Assembly: GCA_041690255.1 (NCBI GenBank)
Contig: JAWLHU010000004.1
Location: 62,001 to 126,000, forward strand
Reading direction: 5' to 3'
From: JAWLHU01 sp041690255
Lineage (GTDB): Bacteria; Bacillota; Sulfobacillia; Symbiobacteriales; Symbiobacteriaceae
DNA: 64,000 nt
How positions within the stretch are numbered: the first letter of the stretch is position 1; each line of letters begins with the position of its first letter. The position numbers were made by a program, and so were the translations under genes. Below are positions 1 to 8,264 of the stretch, in pieces. The notes under the pieces are model-generated. The model saw nothing but the letters and a program-made list of their open reading frames with translations, was not told where the DNA came from and made no database searches.

Positions 1-151
1 TTCCGGACCCCTACCATTCAGCCGGCAGGGAAAGCAGCTGTTTTTTCGCGTATCTCGGTCATTCGTGTTCTTCGGTCTCCACGGCAACGCTCGGCTCAAA
101 GAGGAAACCTCCCCTCCCCTCTTGAACAGAAGTCCGAAGGAGGGATCTGTT

Positions 152-880
152 CTGCGGTTTGACCACCTGACACACCACGTACCGGACCTTTCTGCGGCTA
201 TCGAAGCATACACCGATCATGGTTTCCAGATGACCGTCGTACGCACCGACCCGAGACAGGGCACAACAGCAGCGTTCAGTCGCAATGGGAGAACCTACTG
301 GGAGTTGATCGGGGTCAACGATATTCCCACCTTTGAACGGCAGCAGGCGCTTCGCCAGGAACGGTACCCGAACCTGGCATTCACAACCACCGAAACGGTC
401 AGAGCGGGTGGGGGGATCACATCGTTCGCCATCGAGGTGACAGACCTCGACGAGACGGTCACGCGGCTACGCACACTGGGGCAGCCCATAGCTGAGCCGG
501 TACGGCGCGGGACGCAGACCCCGAGTGGGAAATGGGGTTGGAGTCTGGCCGGCCCGACAGAAGGTCCCCCCTGGCTTCCCTTCTTTATCGAATACGCCAC
601 GCCCGGAGAAGAGCGTCTCGCTTCGCTCCCGGTCTCAGGCTGGATCATCGACCATCTCGTTCTGGAGACGGCGCAGCCGGCTGCCAGCGGTCAGCGCCTG
701 TCGGCCCTGCTCGCCCTGCCGCTGACAAAGGTCTCGCAAAATCACTACGTCATCCCCCTATCCGGTGCACCGATCCATCTGGTTTCGGGGATGGCGGAAC
801 GGATCTCCACTGTAGTGTTACGCACAGGTCTGCCGGCAGAACGTGAGATAGCCGGTGTACGTTTGCTGCCCGCACGGTAA
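152..880 (+). CDS. VOC / glyoxalase-like domain protein
   Basis: The protein opens with a vicinal-oxygen-chelate type segment (DHLTHHVPDLSAAIEAY), matching the metal-dependent glyoxalase/dioxygenase fold, and has a second half with the same HLVLE-type pattern around residue 165. The frame is open from a GTG at 65, but the only good ribosome-binding site (AGGAGG, about 138-143) lies 8 bases before an in-frame CTG at 152, right where the domain begins. I therefore favour a rare CTG start; TTG at 122 and GTG at 65 are the alternatives. The substrate cannot be told from the sequence. It precedes an SDR gene by 25 bases, so the two may be co-transcribed. Confidence 0.7.
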   Translation: MRFDHLTHHVPDLSAAIEAYTDHGFQMTVVRTDPRQGTTAAFSRNGRTYWELIGVNDIPTFERQQALRQERYPNLAFTTTETVRAGGGITSFAIEVTDLDETVTRLRTLGQPIAEPVRRGTQTPSGKWGWSLAGPTEGPPWLPFFIEYATPGEERLASLPVSGWIIDHLVLETAQPAASGQRLSALLALPLTKVSQNHYVIPLSGAPIHLVSGMAERISTVVLRTGLPAEREIAGVRLLPAR

Positions 881-905
881 ACAGCACGACTTGGGAGGGA
901 TCATC

Positions 906-1604
906 ATGCAGCGGATCGCGCTCGTGACCGGTGCCAATCGCGGCATCGGCGCCGCCATTGCCGAAGGGCTCGCAGCGAAGGGCTACCGGGTCCTGCTCAC
1001 CGCCAGGGACCTGGCGAAGGCCAAGGCCACAGCCGCCCCCATGCGTGCTCGGGGCGTGGCCGTGGACCCACACCAGCTCGACGTGACCGATCCGGCCTCT
1101 GTTGCGGCCCTGCAGGAGAGCCTCCGCAGCGCGTATGGTCGGCTGGACGCCTTGATCAATAACGCAGCCATCCTGAACGATGACCGGGAGCGGGCCATCG
1201 CTATCGACCTCTCCCTGGTGGAGGCGGCCCTACAGACCAACCTGCTCGGCCCCTGGCGGCTCTGCCAGGCCGTGATTCCCCTCATGCAGGCGCAGGGCTA
1301 CGGCCGGATCGTCAACCTCTCCAGCGATTACGGTTCGCTGACCTTGGGCGGGGGGCCACAGCCGGCCTACTCCGTATCCAAAGCTGCGCTCAACATGCTG
1401 ACCGTCCGGCTGGCCGCCGAACTCAAGGGTTCCGGGATCCTCGTCAACGCCTGCAACCCCGGCTGGGTCCGGACCGAGATGGGCGGGCCAAACGCCCAAC
1501 TCTCGCCCGCCGAGGGGGCCGATACACCGATCTGGCTGGCTACCCTGCCGGATGATGGCCCCACCGGCTCCTTCTTCGATCGCCGCCAACCGTCGCCATG
1601 GTAA
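906..1604 (+). CDS. SDR-family oxidoreductase
   Basis: A 232-residue short-chain dehydrogenase/reductase. The cofactor motif TGANRGIG lies at residues 8-15, the NNAA motif follows in the middle, and the catalytic Tyr/Lys pair appears as YSVSK. These define a Rossmann-fold NAD(P)-dependent dehydrogenase of classical size. The ATG at 906 has a GGGAGGGA site 7 bases upstream. The substrate is unknown. A hairpin at 1611-1636 follows the stop codon. Confidence 0.88.
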   Translation: MQRIALVTGANRGIGAAIAEGLAAKGYRVLLTARDLAKAKATAAPMRARGVAVDPHQLDVTDPASVAALQESLRSAYGRLDALINNAAILNDDRERAIAIDLSLVEAALQTNLLGPWRLCQAVIPLMQAQGYGRIVNLSSDYGSLTLGGGPQPAYSVSKAALNMLTVRLAAELKGSGILVNACNPGWVRTEMGGPNAQLSPAEGADTPIWLATLPDDGPTGSFFDRRQPSPW

Positions 1605-1610
1605 GCGTGA

Positions 1611-1636
1611 AGGCCGCCCTATGACAGGGGCGGCCT
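1611..1636. terminator. Intergenic hairpin, likely bidirectional terminator
   Basis: AGGCCGCCC pairs with GGGCGGCCT around an 8-base loop, between the converging SDR gene and the SigY-type operon. There is no long T-run on either side, so termination strength is uncertain. Confidence 0.55.
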
Positions 1637-1639
1637 CGA

Positions 1640-1843
1640 TCATCTCCAGATCCGGCGAATCACAAAGAGCCAGTAGAGCACCAGGGGCGTGGGAAACTGG
1701 ATCAATCCCCAGAGCCCCCAGAACCAGGCCCGGGCGCCACGCTTCCGGGCGTCCAGGAAGAGCCACGTCCCCTGGGCACCCAGGAGCAGGACGAGGAGGA
1801 GCCACTGCCACCAAGTCAGGGTCACCGCCGTGTGCAGGTTCAT
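1640..1843 (-). CDS. Small membrane protein, YxlE-like (SigY operon)
   Basis: A 67-residue protein with two hydrophobic segments around a basic turn (LDARKRGARAWFWGLWGL). Size, topology and position right after a YxlC-like gene fit YxlE, a component of the anti-SigmaY system in Bacillus. It overlaps the upstream gene by 4 bases, indicating translational coupling. The role as part of a membrane anti-sigma complex is inferred from the operon context. Confidence 0.65.
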   Translation of the reverse strand: MNLHTAVTLTWWQWLLLVLLLGAQGTWLFLDARKRGARAWFWGLWGLIQFPTPLVLYWLFVIRRIWR

Positions 1844-2154
1844 TCAGCCACCTGCTTCCGACCGACATACCACAGCCCGGCACCGATCAACGAGAGAAGG
1901 CCCACGGCACCCTGGAAGACGAGGAACGCAATCGGACTCCGCTGAAAGGCGAGCAGGATCGCCGCCAGCAGGACCGCCGCCACCCCCCAGAACTTGAGCA
2001 GATCACCGTAGAGCTTCTGCCTCTGTTCAGCCTGGACACTGGCAACCAGCATCTGCAGGTCACCCAGGTTCGGCGGCTGCTCATCACCCAGGTCGGAGAC
2101 CCGGTCCAGCCCCTGCCGGAGCAGCTCATCCAACCGCTCAGTCTCCTTGCTCAT
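1840..2154 (-). CDS. YxlC-like protein (DUF5345 type), putative anti-sigma component
   Basis: A 104-residue protein with a hydrophilic N-terminal half and two transmembrane segments in the C-terminal half, ending in a short basic tail. It resembles YxlC, which together with YxlD restrains SigmaY in Bacillus. The ATG at 2154 sits inside the 3' end of the sigma gene (17-base overlap), the usual arrangement of an ECF sigma and its anti-sigma. Family assignment is by size, topology and neighbourhood. Confidence 0.68.
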   Translation of the reverse strand: MSKETERLDELLRQGLDRVSDLGDEQPPNLGDLQMLVASVQAEQRQKLYGDLLKFWGVAAVLLAAILLAFQRSPIAFLVFQGAVGLLSLIGAGLWYVGRKQVAE

Positions 2155-2680
2155 GGCTCTCTTCCCCCTTTCGCAAAGCCCGTATGCCGTTGAATATGCG
2201 GGACTTGACCGTCCCAACCGGGATCGCCATCCACTCTGCGATCTCCTCATAGGTATAGCCGTGGTAGTGTTTCAGGATCAGCGGCAGCGCGACATCGCGC
2301 GGCAGCTCATGCAGCCGCTCCAGCAGGTCGCGCACCTCGGTATCAGGCCCAAGCTCCGCCGGCTCGAGCAGGAGCGACTGGATCGCATCCTCCTCGATCC
2401 GCCGCTCCCGCTTTTGCTTGCGGAGCCAGTCCATATAGAGATTCGTGGCGATCGAGATCAGCCAGGTGGAGAACTTGGAGCGCCCACCAAACTGGCCGAT
2501 GCGCTGAATCGCCCGAATCATCGTCTCCTGGGTCAGATCTTCCGCCAGGTTACGGTCGAAAGTGACCGAGACCAGATACTTCTTGACCGGCAGGTAGTGC
2601 GTCTGCAGGAGTTGGGCCAGGGCGACGGAATCCCCGCGCTGCGCCCGTGCGATCTGTCTTGCCTCATCGGTGCTGGTCAC
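2138..2680 (-). CDS. sigY: ECF RNA polymerase sigma factor, SigY-like
   Basis: A 180-residue sigma-70 of the ECF class. Region 2 contains NLAEDLTQETMIRAI and FSTWLISIATNLYMDWLRK, and region 4 ends with the helix-turn-helix GYTYEEIAEWMAIPVGTVKS. The neighbours on the same strand, YxlC- and YxlE-like proteins and an ABC ATPase/permease pair, are those of the Bacillus sigY operon. Here the transporter genes come first and sigma follows, a different gene order from Bacillus. An ECF-type promoter precedes the operon, suggesting autoregulation. Confidence 0.85.
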   Translation of the reverse strand: MTSTDEARQIARAQRGDSVALAQLLQTHYLPVKKYLVSVTFDRNLAEDLTQETMIRAIQRIGQFGGRSKFSTWLISIATNLYMDWLRKQKRERRIEEDAIQSLLLEPAELGPDTEVRDLLERLHELPRDVALPLILKHYHGYTYEEIAEWMAIPVGTVKSRIFNGIRALRKGEESHEQGD

Positions 2681-2712
2681 AGGTCCCTCTCCCTACCGCT
2701 CCGCGTCAAGCC

Positions 2713-3546
2713 CTACTTGACCTGGCTTGCAAAGAGAAGGGTTCGATCCAGACGTTTCAGGACCTGCTGCAGTAAGACAAAGTTTATCACACCGAGAACC
2801 AGACCCAGGATCGTCACGACCAGGCTGTCCAGCAGGATCACGCCGGTCAACTGTCCGGCCAGCAGGAGCAGCACCGGCAGGATCACCATACCGCCCATCT
2901 GGTAAGCCGCCTGGAAGGTGGCCACCCGGGCACTGATAAAGACGTTGAAGAGGATCGCCAGGAGGCTGATCATCGGGATCACCAGCAGCATCAGCGGGAG
3001 CCAGTTCAGGTTCGGGAAGAAGAGCCCGTGGAAGAGCGGCCAGCCGGCAGCGTTCACGGCGATCGCAGCGATTGCGAAGGTAGCCAGGGAGAGACCGACA
3101 GCCGGGATCAGCGAGGCGAGGATCTTGCCCACGAAGAGCGTGAGCATATCGACCGGGGCGAAGAGCAGCGTCTCCAGGGTGCCCCGCTCCTTCTCGCCGG
3201 CAAAGGAGTCTGCCGATACGACCGATGCCGTCATGAGCGGGACGAGCATGAAGAACGGGGTGAGCATGTAGTTGGCTGCTACGTAGACCACCTTATGGTT
3301 CAGGGTCGCGTAAGCGTCGATTGCCTCCCGCAGACCGCCCGCCGGTAGCATCTCGAGCATCCGCAGGATCGGCTTCAGATCCTCCGATGCTGCATCCATC
3401 CCGAACTGGAAGGCCAGCACCAGAACGATGGGCAGGACGACACCGAGGAAGACCGGCAGGATCAGCATGGGCAGCCAGACCTGCATGTTGGCGGTGATCG
3501 CCCTGATATCCTTGCGGGCGATGGCCCAGATTGCGCGTCTATTCAT
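2713..3546 (-). CDS. ABC-2 type permease, YxlG-like
   Basis: A 277-residue integral membrane protein with about six hydrophobic segments and the ABC-2 signature EKERGTLETLL around residue 118, which resembles Na+-exporter NatB and YxlG permeases. It overlaps the upstream ATPase gene by 8 bases and lies 32 bases before the sigma gene. It is the membrane half of the SigY-operon transporter; the exported substrate is unknown. Confidence 0.82.
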   Translation of the reverse strand: MNRRAIWAIARKDIRAITANMQVWLPMLILPVFLGVVLPIVLVLAFQFGMDAASEDLKPILRMLEMLPAGGLREAIDAYATLNHKVVYVAANYMLTPFFMLVPLMTASVVSADSFAGEKERGTLETLLFAPVDMLTLFVGKILASLIPAVGLSLATFAIAAIAVNAAGWPLFHGLFFPNLNWLPLMLLVIPMISLLAILFNVFISARVATFQAAYQMGGMVILPVLLLLAGQLTGVILLDSLVVTILGLVLGVINFVLLQQVLKRLDRTLLFASQVK

Positions 3547-4453
3547 GGCTTGTCGCCTCCTGGATCTGGAAGTAGAGCGACTCGAGGTCCCGGTTCACCT
3601 GGCGGGCGCTGTAGAGGTCCGCATCCTGCGCCAGCGCCCGAAGGAAGGCGGGGATCGCCTCCCGGGAGTCCAGGCTGAAGGCGAGCCGCCCCGGTTCGAG
3701 GCGGCGGGCAGCCACGCCGCGATACCCGTCGCCGTTCAGAGGCAGATCGGTCTCCACCTCCAGCGTGATCTGCGGGTTGTACTTGGCCTCTAACTCCGCC
3801 AGCCGCCCCTGCTCGATCACCTTCCCGCCCAGTAGGAAGACGTAGCGCTGGCAGACGACCTCGAGCTGCTGGAGCAGGTGCGAACAGAGGATGATCGTCG
3901 TCCCCCGCCGCCGGTTCAGCTCGGCGATCTGGTGTAGCACCATCCGGATTCCCTCCGGGTCAAGGCCATTGGTCGGCTCATCGAGGAAGAGGATCTCCGG
4001 GGCATGGAGCAGCGCCTTCGCGAGGCCCAGCCGCTTCTTCATGCCGGTGGAGTATGTGCCTACCTTCTTTTCGGCGGCATCGGCCAGACCGAACTCCTCC
4101 AAGAGCTCAGCCGGGCGCTTGGGATCGTGCACACCGTACAGATCGGCAAAGAAGCGGAGGTTGGCCAGACCGGTCATGTTCTGATAGAAGCTAGCCGACT
4201 CCGTCAGGATGCCGCTGATCCGCCGGATCTGATCCCCATCGTGAATGGGGTCATACCCGCCGATGCGGATTTCGCCCCCGTCCGGCCTGATCACACCGTT
4301 CATGAGGCGGATGGTGGTCGTCTTGCCCGAGCCGTTGGGACCCAGGAAGCCGAGGATCTCGCCGCGCCCGACGCTGTAGGTCAGGTCGGACAGCACGGAG
4401 CGGTTCTGGAAGGACTTCGATACGTGGTTCAGCTCGATCATGTTCTCTTGCAT
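3539..4453 (-). CDS. ABC transporter ATP-binding protein, YxlF-like
   Basis: A 304-residue ABC ATPase with Walker A GPNGSGKTT (about residues 40-48), signature YSTGMKKRLGLAKALL and Walker B ILFLDEPTNGLDPEG, followed by a C-terminal extension typical of drug/Na+ export ATPases. It is the first gene of the SigY-type operon and pairs with the ABC-2 permease downstream. The ATG at 4453 has an AGGTG site 7 bases upstream. Confidence 0.88.
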   Translation of the reverse strand: MQENMIELNHVSKSFQNRSVLSDLTYSVGRGEILGFLGPNGSGKTTTIRLMNGVIRPDGGEIRIGGYDPIHDGDQIRRISGILTESASFYQNMTGLANLRFFADLYGVHDPKRPAELLEEFGLADAAEKKVGTYSTGMKKRLGLAKALLHAPEILFLDEPTNGLDPEGIRMVLHQIAELNRRRGTTIILCSHLLQQLEVVCQRYVFLLGGKVIEQGRLAELEAKYNPQITLEVETDLPLNGDGYRGVAARRLEPGRLAFSLDSREAIPAFLRALAQDADLYSARQVNRDLESLYFQIQEATSHE

Positions 4454-4473
4454 TTTGCATCACCTGCCGGTCC

Positions 4474-4499
4474 GACGTTTGGGATAGGGTTAGAGTTCA
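4474..4499 (-). promoter_or_regulatory. Putative ECF (SigY-type) promoter
   Basis: On the minus strand a TGAACTC -35 element (4499-4493) is separated by 15 bases from CGTC (4477-4474), 20 bases before the first gene of the operon. SigmaY of Bacillus is known to recognise TGAACGC and CGTC elements, so this looks like an autoregulatory promoter. The match is good but rests on short motifs. Confidence 0.55.
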
Positions 4500-4687
4500 C
4501 GGGGGCGCAGAAAAAGTTTCGACCAACCGGGGGGCTGTCTGCTAAACTATCTGTACACCTATGTGTTGTGGAGACAATGATCCCCGATGGGTTGGATGGA
4601 CAAGGCATCTGGGAGGGCGGGGTCCAACTGCCAGCCATCGGCTGCGTACCCGGTGGTTCCACAGCACCTGGAAAGGATGTGTTGAGC

Positions 4688-5485
4688 GTGTCAACCCTGC
4701 AACCGAAACCGCTAGAGAGCGGCCATGCCCCAGTCAATGGCATCGGCATGTATTACGAAGTGCATGGCCGCAGAGACGGTGTTCCCCTCGTTTTGATTCA
4801 CGGTGGTGGGTCTACGATTGAGGTTACATTCGGCCGGGTGCTCCCGGTCTTTGCCGGCACTCGAAGGGTCATCGCGCTCGAGGAGCAGGGGCACGGTCGC
4901 ACGACCGATCGCGATGCGCCGTTCACATTTGAGCGCTCAGCGGACGATGTTGCCGCTCTCCTTCGGTACTTGGAGGTAGAGAAGGCGGACATCTTCGGAT
5001 TCAGCAACGGCGCCAGCGTCGCTTTACAGGTCGCCATACGGCATCCGCAGCTCGTTCGCAAGTTGATCTTCGCTTCATCGATCACCAAGAGAGACGGTGC
5101 ACAACCCCAACTTTGGGAGTTCATAAAGAACGCCGACTTCTCGGACATGCCGCAGCCGCTCAAGGACGCGTTCCTCCGGGTCAATCCGGATGTACAGAAG
5201 CTCAAGACGATGCACGACAAAGACGCGGCCAGGATGCAGACCTTTGAGGACGTTCCGGAGAGCTTGGTTCGGTCAGTCCGTGTGCCAACGTTGATTCTCC
5301 TTGGAGATCGGGACATCGTGAAACCCGAACATGCCATCGAGCTCACTCGGGTGATTTCGGATGCACGCCTGCTGATTCTGCCTGGTGGACACGGGGACTA
5401 TCTCGGTGAAGTCGTGATGACGCAGGAGGAGACCGGCTACCCCGAGCTAACGGCCAGGCTGATCGAGGAATTCCTCAGCCACTAG
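4688..5485 (+). CDS. Alpha/beta-fold hydrolase
   Basis: A 265-residue alpha/beta hydrolase. It shows the oxyanion-hole HGGG motif near residue 40, the nucleophile elbow GFSNG, an acid in the LLGDRD strand and a C-terminal histidine in GGHGD. The GTG at 4688 lies 10 bases after AAAGGA; TTG at 4682 and GTG at 4679 are alternatives. Natural substrate unknown. A strong hairpin follows at 5622-5652, after an empty 136-base stretch. Confidence 0.85.
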   Translation: MSTLQPKPLESGHAPVNGIGMYYEVHGRRDGVPLVLIHGGGSTIEVTFGRVLPVFAGTRRVIALEEQGHGRTTDRDAPFTFERSADDVAALLRYLEVEKADIFGFSNGASVALQVAIRHPQLVRKLIFASSITKRDGAQPQLWEFIKNADFSDMPQPLKDAFLRVNPDVQKLKTMHDKDAARMQTFEDVPESLVRSVRVPTLILLGDRDIVKPEHAIELTRVISDARLLILPGGHGDYLGEVVMTQEETGYPELTARLIEEFLSH

Positions 5486-5621
5486 GGTGGCAGGTGCAAG
5501 CCCCCCAGTACTGGCAGCAAGTGTCAGTGCCTCCTTGTCCTCGCCGGAGAATCTGGTAGGCTGGTTGAGACGTTCCAGTCGGTTCCACACGATCTTCCGG
5601 ATAGGCGATGAGCAAAGCGAA

Positions 5622-5652
5622 AGCTTCCACCCCAGAGCCATGGGTGGAAGCT
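5622..5652 (+). terminator. Rho-independent terminator
   Basis: An 11-bp perfect stem (AGCTTCCACCC / GGGTGGAAGCT) followed by CTCTTTATT on the plus strand. It ends the hydrolase transcript and, read from the other side, lies just beyond the nucleotidyltransferase gene. Confidence 0.75.
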
Positions 5653-5656
5653 CTCT

Positions 5657-6430
5657 TTATTGGTCGATGTGGCGCGTAATCTCCGCCTCCGTCTGCTCTG
5701 CGAACCGCCGGAGGTCTTCCGGGTCGATCGGATGGGTCTCGTCCCGCTCATAGGCGTCAAGTGCCCACGCCACCACCGGCTGGAGCCCCGGGGCGACCGC
5801 CGCAAGTGCCCAGCGACCGCCGTCCGCCTTCGACAGGATCAACCCCTCGACCACGTGCGCCAGGACCCGGCAGAGGTTGAGGACCCCATAGACCGGGTTC
5901 TTTTCGATCCACTCCACGGCGCCTTGGGTGTCGTGGGTCCAGATGGCCGCCAGGTAGTCGGCCCGGGGCATCGGCGGGAAGACCTCGCCAATTGCCGGAC
6001 CAATGAGGGGAGTCCCGTACCGGTGCAGGATGGTGAGATGCGCTGCGAGCTCGGGATCGGTGGCCGGCTGCGCCCGATCTCCGGCCTGCAGCCGCTCGCG
6101 CCAGCCCTCGCTGTAGTGAAAGTCAAAGGGCGAGGGAAACCGCCAGGGGCTCATTTGATCGGTGGTGATGAAGCTGATCTCCACCGGAGAGGGCTGCCCC
6201 GAGCGCTCCAGGAACAGGCCGATCAGCCCTTCCCGCTCCGCGGGTGTGAGCGGTCGGTTCAATACCCCTACCAGGTCGATATCGCTGCGGGAAGGGTTGA
6301 AGCAACCCATGGCCAGGGAGCCGTGCAGGTAGAGACCGAGCAGGGCCGGGCCGAGGCGGGCCAGAAGCTCCGCTGTCAGCCCCTCGACCTGCACCCGAAT
6401 CTCCTGCGGTGCATCTGCCCAGTGGTGCAT
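5657..6430 (-). CDS. Aminoglycoside nucleotidyltransferase-like protein (AadA/ANT(3'')-(9) type)
   Basis: A 257-residue protein of the size of streptomycin/spectinomycin adenylyltransferases. The nucleotidyltransferase motif appears as GSLAMGCFNPSRSDIDLVGV near residues 37-56 (GS...DxD), and the C-terminal all-helical half (VYGVLNLCRVLAHVVEG) resembles the DUF4111 domain of AadA. It starts 6 bases after hflX, so both should be expressed from the antibiotic-responsive looking leader upstream of hflX. Whether it confers resistance or is a housekeeping homologue cannot be read from the sequence. Confidence 0.75.
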   Translation of the reverse strand: MHHWADAPQEIRVQVEGLTAELLARLGPALLGLYLHGSLAMGCFNPSRSDIDLVGVLNRPLTPAEREGLIGLFLERSGQPSPVEISFITTDQMSPWRFPSPFDFHYSEGWRERLQAGDRAQPATDPELAAHLTILHRYGTPLIGPAIGEVFPPMPRADYLAAIWTHDTQGAVEWIEKNPVYGVLNLCRVLAHVVEGLILSKADGGRWALAAVAPGLQPVVAWALDAYERDETHPIDPEDLRRFAEQTEAEITRHIDQ

Positions 6431-6436
6431 GACTCG

Positions 6437-7720
6437 CTATCCCCGCTCCAGGGCCGCCTTGAGTCGCCCGGCCAGGGAGCGCTCCAACTCCACCTTCAGG
6501 AAGGTGCCATCCTCCCGGTGCTCCTCCGCCAGGATCCGCCCCCGCTCGTGGGCCCATGCGGACCAGGAGGACTGGCGATACGGGATCAGCACCTCCAGCA
6601 CCTCACGACGGCTGGAGAGCGCCTGCTGGATCGCCCGCTGCAGGCCGTCGAGGTTCTGGCCGAGTGCTGCCGCCACGGCGACCGCGTTCGGTGTGTGGCG
6701 AAGGAGCGAGTCCAGATCGCCCGGATCGGTCTGATCCGCCTTGTTGTAGACGATCATCATGGGCCGGTCACCGGCGCCGAGTTCATCGAGGACATGCTGG
6801 ACCGTATCCATCTGCTCCTGCCGCTTCTCATGGGAGGCGTCCACCACGTGCAGCAGCAGATCCGCCTCCTTCACCTCCTCCAGCGTGGAGCGGAAGGCGG
6901 CGACCAGGAAGGTGGGCAGGTTGTGAATGAAGCCGACGGTGTCGACCAGGAGGTAGGGCTCCCCCTCCTCCGGCTCCACCCGGCGAGTGGTGGCGTCCAG
7001 CGTCGCGAAGAGCCGGTCCTCCGCCAGCACGTCCGACTGCGCCAGCGCCCGGTGCAGCGTCGACTTGCCCGCGTTCGTATAGCCGGTCAGAGCGACCACC
7101 GGCACCGTGCTTGCGGCCCGGTCAGAGCGAAGCCTCGTCCGATGGGCCTTGATCTCTTCGAGATCCTGGCGCAGTGCGCTGATCCGCTCCCTGATCCGCC
7201 GGCGGTCCACCTCCAGCTTCGTCTCACCGGGGCCGCGGGTCCCAATGCCACCACCCAGGCGGGAAAGCTCCGTCCCCCGACCGGTCAGGCGGGGCAGCCG
7301 GTAGTTCTGCTGCGCCAACTCGACCTGGAGCATCGCCTCCCGGGTCCGGGCCCGCTGGGCAAAGATGTCCAGGATCACTGCCGTCCGGTCAAGGATCTGA
7401 CAGTTGATGATCTCCTCCAGGTTCCGCTGCTGAACCGGGGTCAGTTCGGTGTCAAAGACGACCATGTCGAACTCCGTGGCCCGGCGGAGCGTCTCGACCT
7501 CCTCCGCCTTGCCCGAGCCAATGTAGGTCGCCACCTCGGGGCGGGACTTCGCCTGGATCGTCCGGCCCACGGCCACGCCGCCTGCCGTATCGATCAGGCG
7601 CTCCAACTCATCCAGGGACTCGTCTGCCGACCAGCCGCCGGAGAGCCGGTCGGGCAGTTCAATCCCGACCAGGAAGACCCGCTGACGCGGGCTGTTTGCG
7701 TTCGGATGGACTTCATGCAT
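6437..7720 (-). CDS. hflX: Ribosome-associated GTPase HflX
   Basis: A 427-residue GTPase. The N-terminal HflX domain contains TYIGSGKAEEV and FDTELTPVQQRNLE, followed by the linker GGGIGTRGPGETKLE, and the G domain has G1 GYTNAGKST, G3 DTVGFIHNLP and G4 NKAD. HflX binds 50S subunits and splits stalled or stressed ribosomes, and in several Firmicutes it protects against macrolides and lincosamides. The ATG at 7720 follows an AGGAGG site by 11 bases; the frame is open further upstream but that part overlaps the attenuator. It is the first gene of a two-gene operon. Confidence 0.93.
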   Translation of the reverse strand: MHEVHPNANSPRQRVFLVGIELPDRLSGGWSADESLDELERLIDTAGGVAVGRTIQAKSRPEVATYIGSGKAEEVETLRRATEFDMVVFDTELTPVQQRNLEEIINCQILDRTAVILDIFAQRARTREAMLQVELAQQNYRLPRLTGRGTELSRLGGGIGTRGPGETKLEVDRRRIRERISALRQDLEEIKAHRTRLRSDRAASTVPVVALTGYTNAGKSTLHRALAQSDVLAEDRLFATLDATTRRVEPEEGEPYLLVDTVGFIHNLPTFLVAAFRSTLEEVKEADLLLHVVDASHEKRQEQMDTVQHVLDELGAGDRPMMIVYNKADQTDPGDLDSLLRHTPNAVAVAAALGQNLDGLQRAIQQALSSRREVLEVLIPYRQSSWSAWAHERGRILAEEHREDGTFLKVELERSLAGRLKAALERG

Positions 7721-7828
7721 ATGTTCAGGTTCCTCCTGTCTGTCTGCCTTCTCGTAAATCGTTCTCTTCCTCTCAAGACCCGTGAAGGCCCCGGCAGACT
7801 GCGGCAGTCCGCGAGGACGCGGCGGACA

Positions 7829-7861
7829 TAAAAAGGCCGCAGCCCAATCAGGGCCGCGGCC
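7829..7861 (-). terminator. Attenuator terminator in the hflX leader
   Basis: On the minus strand an 11-bp GC-rich stem (GGGCCGCGGCC arm with one mismatch, 5-base loop) is followed by TTTTTAT. It lies between the promoter at 7985-8013 and the hflX start, so it would stop transcription before the gene unless prevented. Confidence 0.8.
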
Positions 7862-7885
7862 GAACGCGCACACATGGGTGCGGAT

Positions 7886-7951
7886 CTACCGAGGACAGGC
7901 CTGAGAGGGCGTCTTCTGCGAGCCGATCCAGATCTTGTTCAGCTTGATCAC
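7886..7951 (-). CDS. hflX leader peptide (21 aa)
   Basis: A GTG-initiated 21-residue ORF (reads MIKLNKIWIGSQKTP...ACPR, stop TAG) with a GAGGGG site 8 bases upstream. It starts about 35 bases after the promoter -10 box and stops 25 bases before the attenuator stem. This is the layout of ribosome-sensing attenuators that control antibiotic-resistance genes: a ribosome stalled on the leader peptide would favour read-through into hflX. The control role is inferred. Confidence 0.65.
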   Translation of the reverse strand: MIKLNKIWIGSQKTPSQACPR

Positions 7952-7984
7952 AGCACGTACCCCTCTCTGCGTGAAATCCTCTTC

Positions 7985-8013
7985 ATTTTAGCGGGCCGCC
8001 GGGTATCTGTCAA
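7985..8013 (-). promoter_or_regulatory. SigA-type promoter of the hflX operon
   Basis: Minus strand TTGACA (8013-8008), a 17-base spacer and TAAAAT (7990-7985): a near-consensus vegetative promoter located about 265 bases before hflX and upstream of the leader peptide and attenuator. Confidence 0.8.
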
Positions 8014-8040
8014 GTTTTCCCGCTCACGCTGCGCTGGTAC

Positions 8041-8195
8041 CGCATTAAGTACCTGCTGAAGCACCTGGAGTAGGCGGCTTCCTCTTTGTCAACCGGGACG
8101 AGTTCGATCTGAAGGCCCTTCGTCGAGTCAGGAAGCGGTCCTTCTACTGGTACCAGCAGGTGATCCGGCCGGGTGGGGCGGATTTGACACATTAG
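8041..8195 (+). pseudogene. Remnant of a GH1 beta-glucosidase C-terminus
   Basis: One frame reads RIKYLLKHLE then stops; another frame continues with GFLFVNRDEFDLKAL and RKRSFYWYQQVIRPGG, ending in TAG at 8193-8195. These match the end of glycoside hydrolase family 1 enzymes (a DYL..HL helix, a GF.YV strand and a final KSFYWY..VI helix). The pieces are joined by a deletion and frame change, no start exists, so this is a decayed tail fragment. Confidence 0.6.
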
Positions 8196-8264
8196 AAGGA
8201 AACCACTCATCACTGGGCGAACGGTTGATTAGCTTACAACCTTCGCACATAGGAGGGTTTCCTG

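Noticed and set aside
5660..7831. Long plus-strand ORF (723 codons) opposite the nucleotidyltransferase and hflX
   Set aside because: It is the antisense shadow of two well-recognised genes; its translation is rich in Arg, Pro and Gly with no domain or ribosome-binding site.
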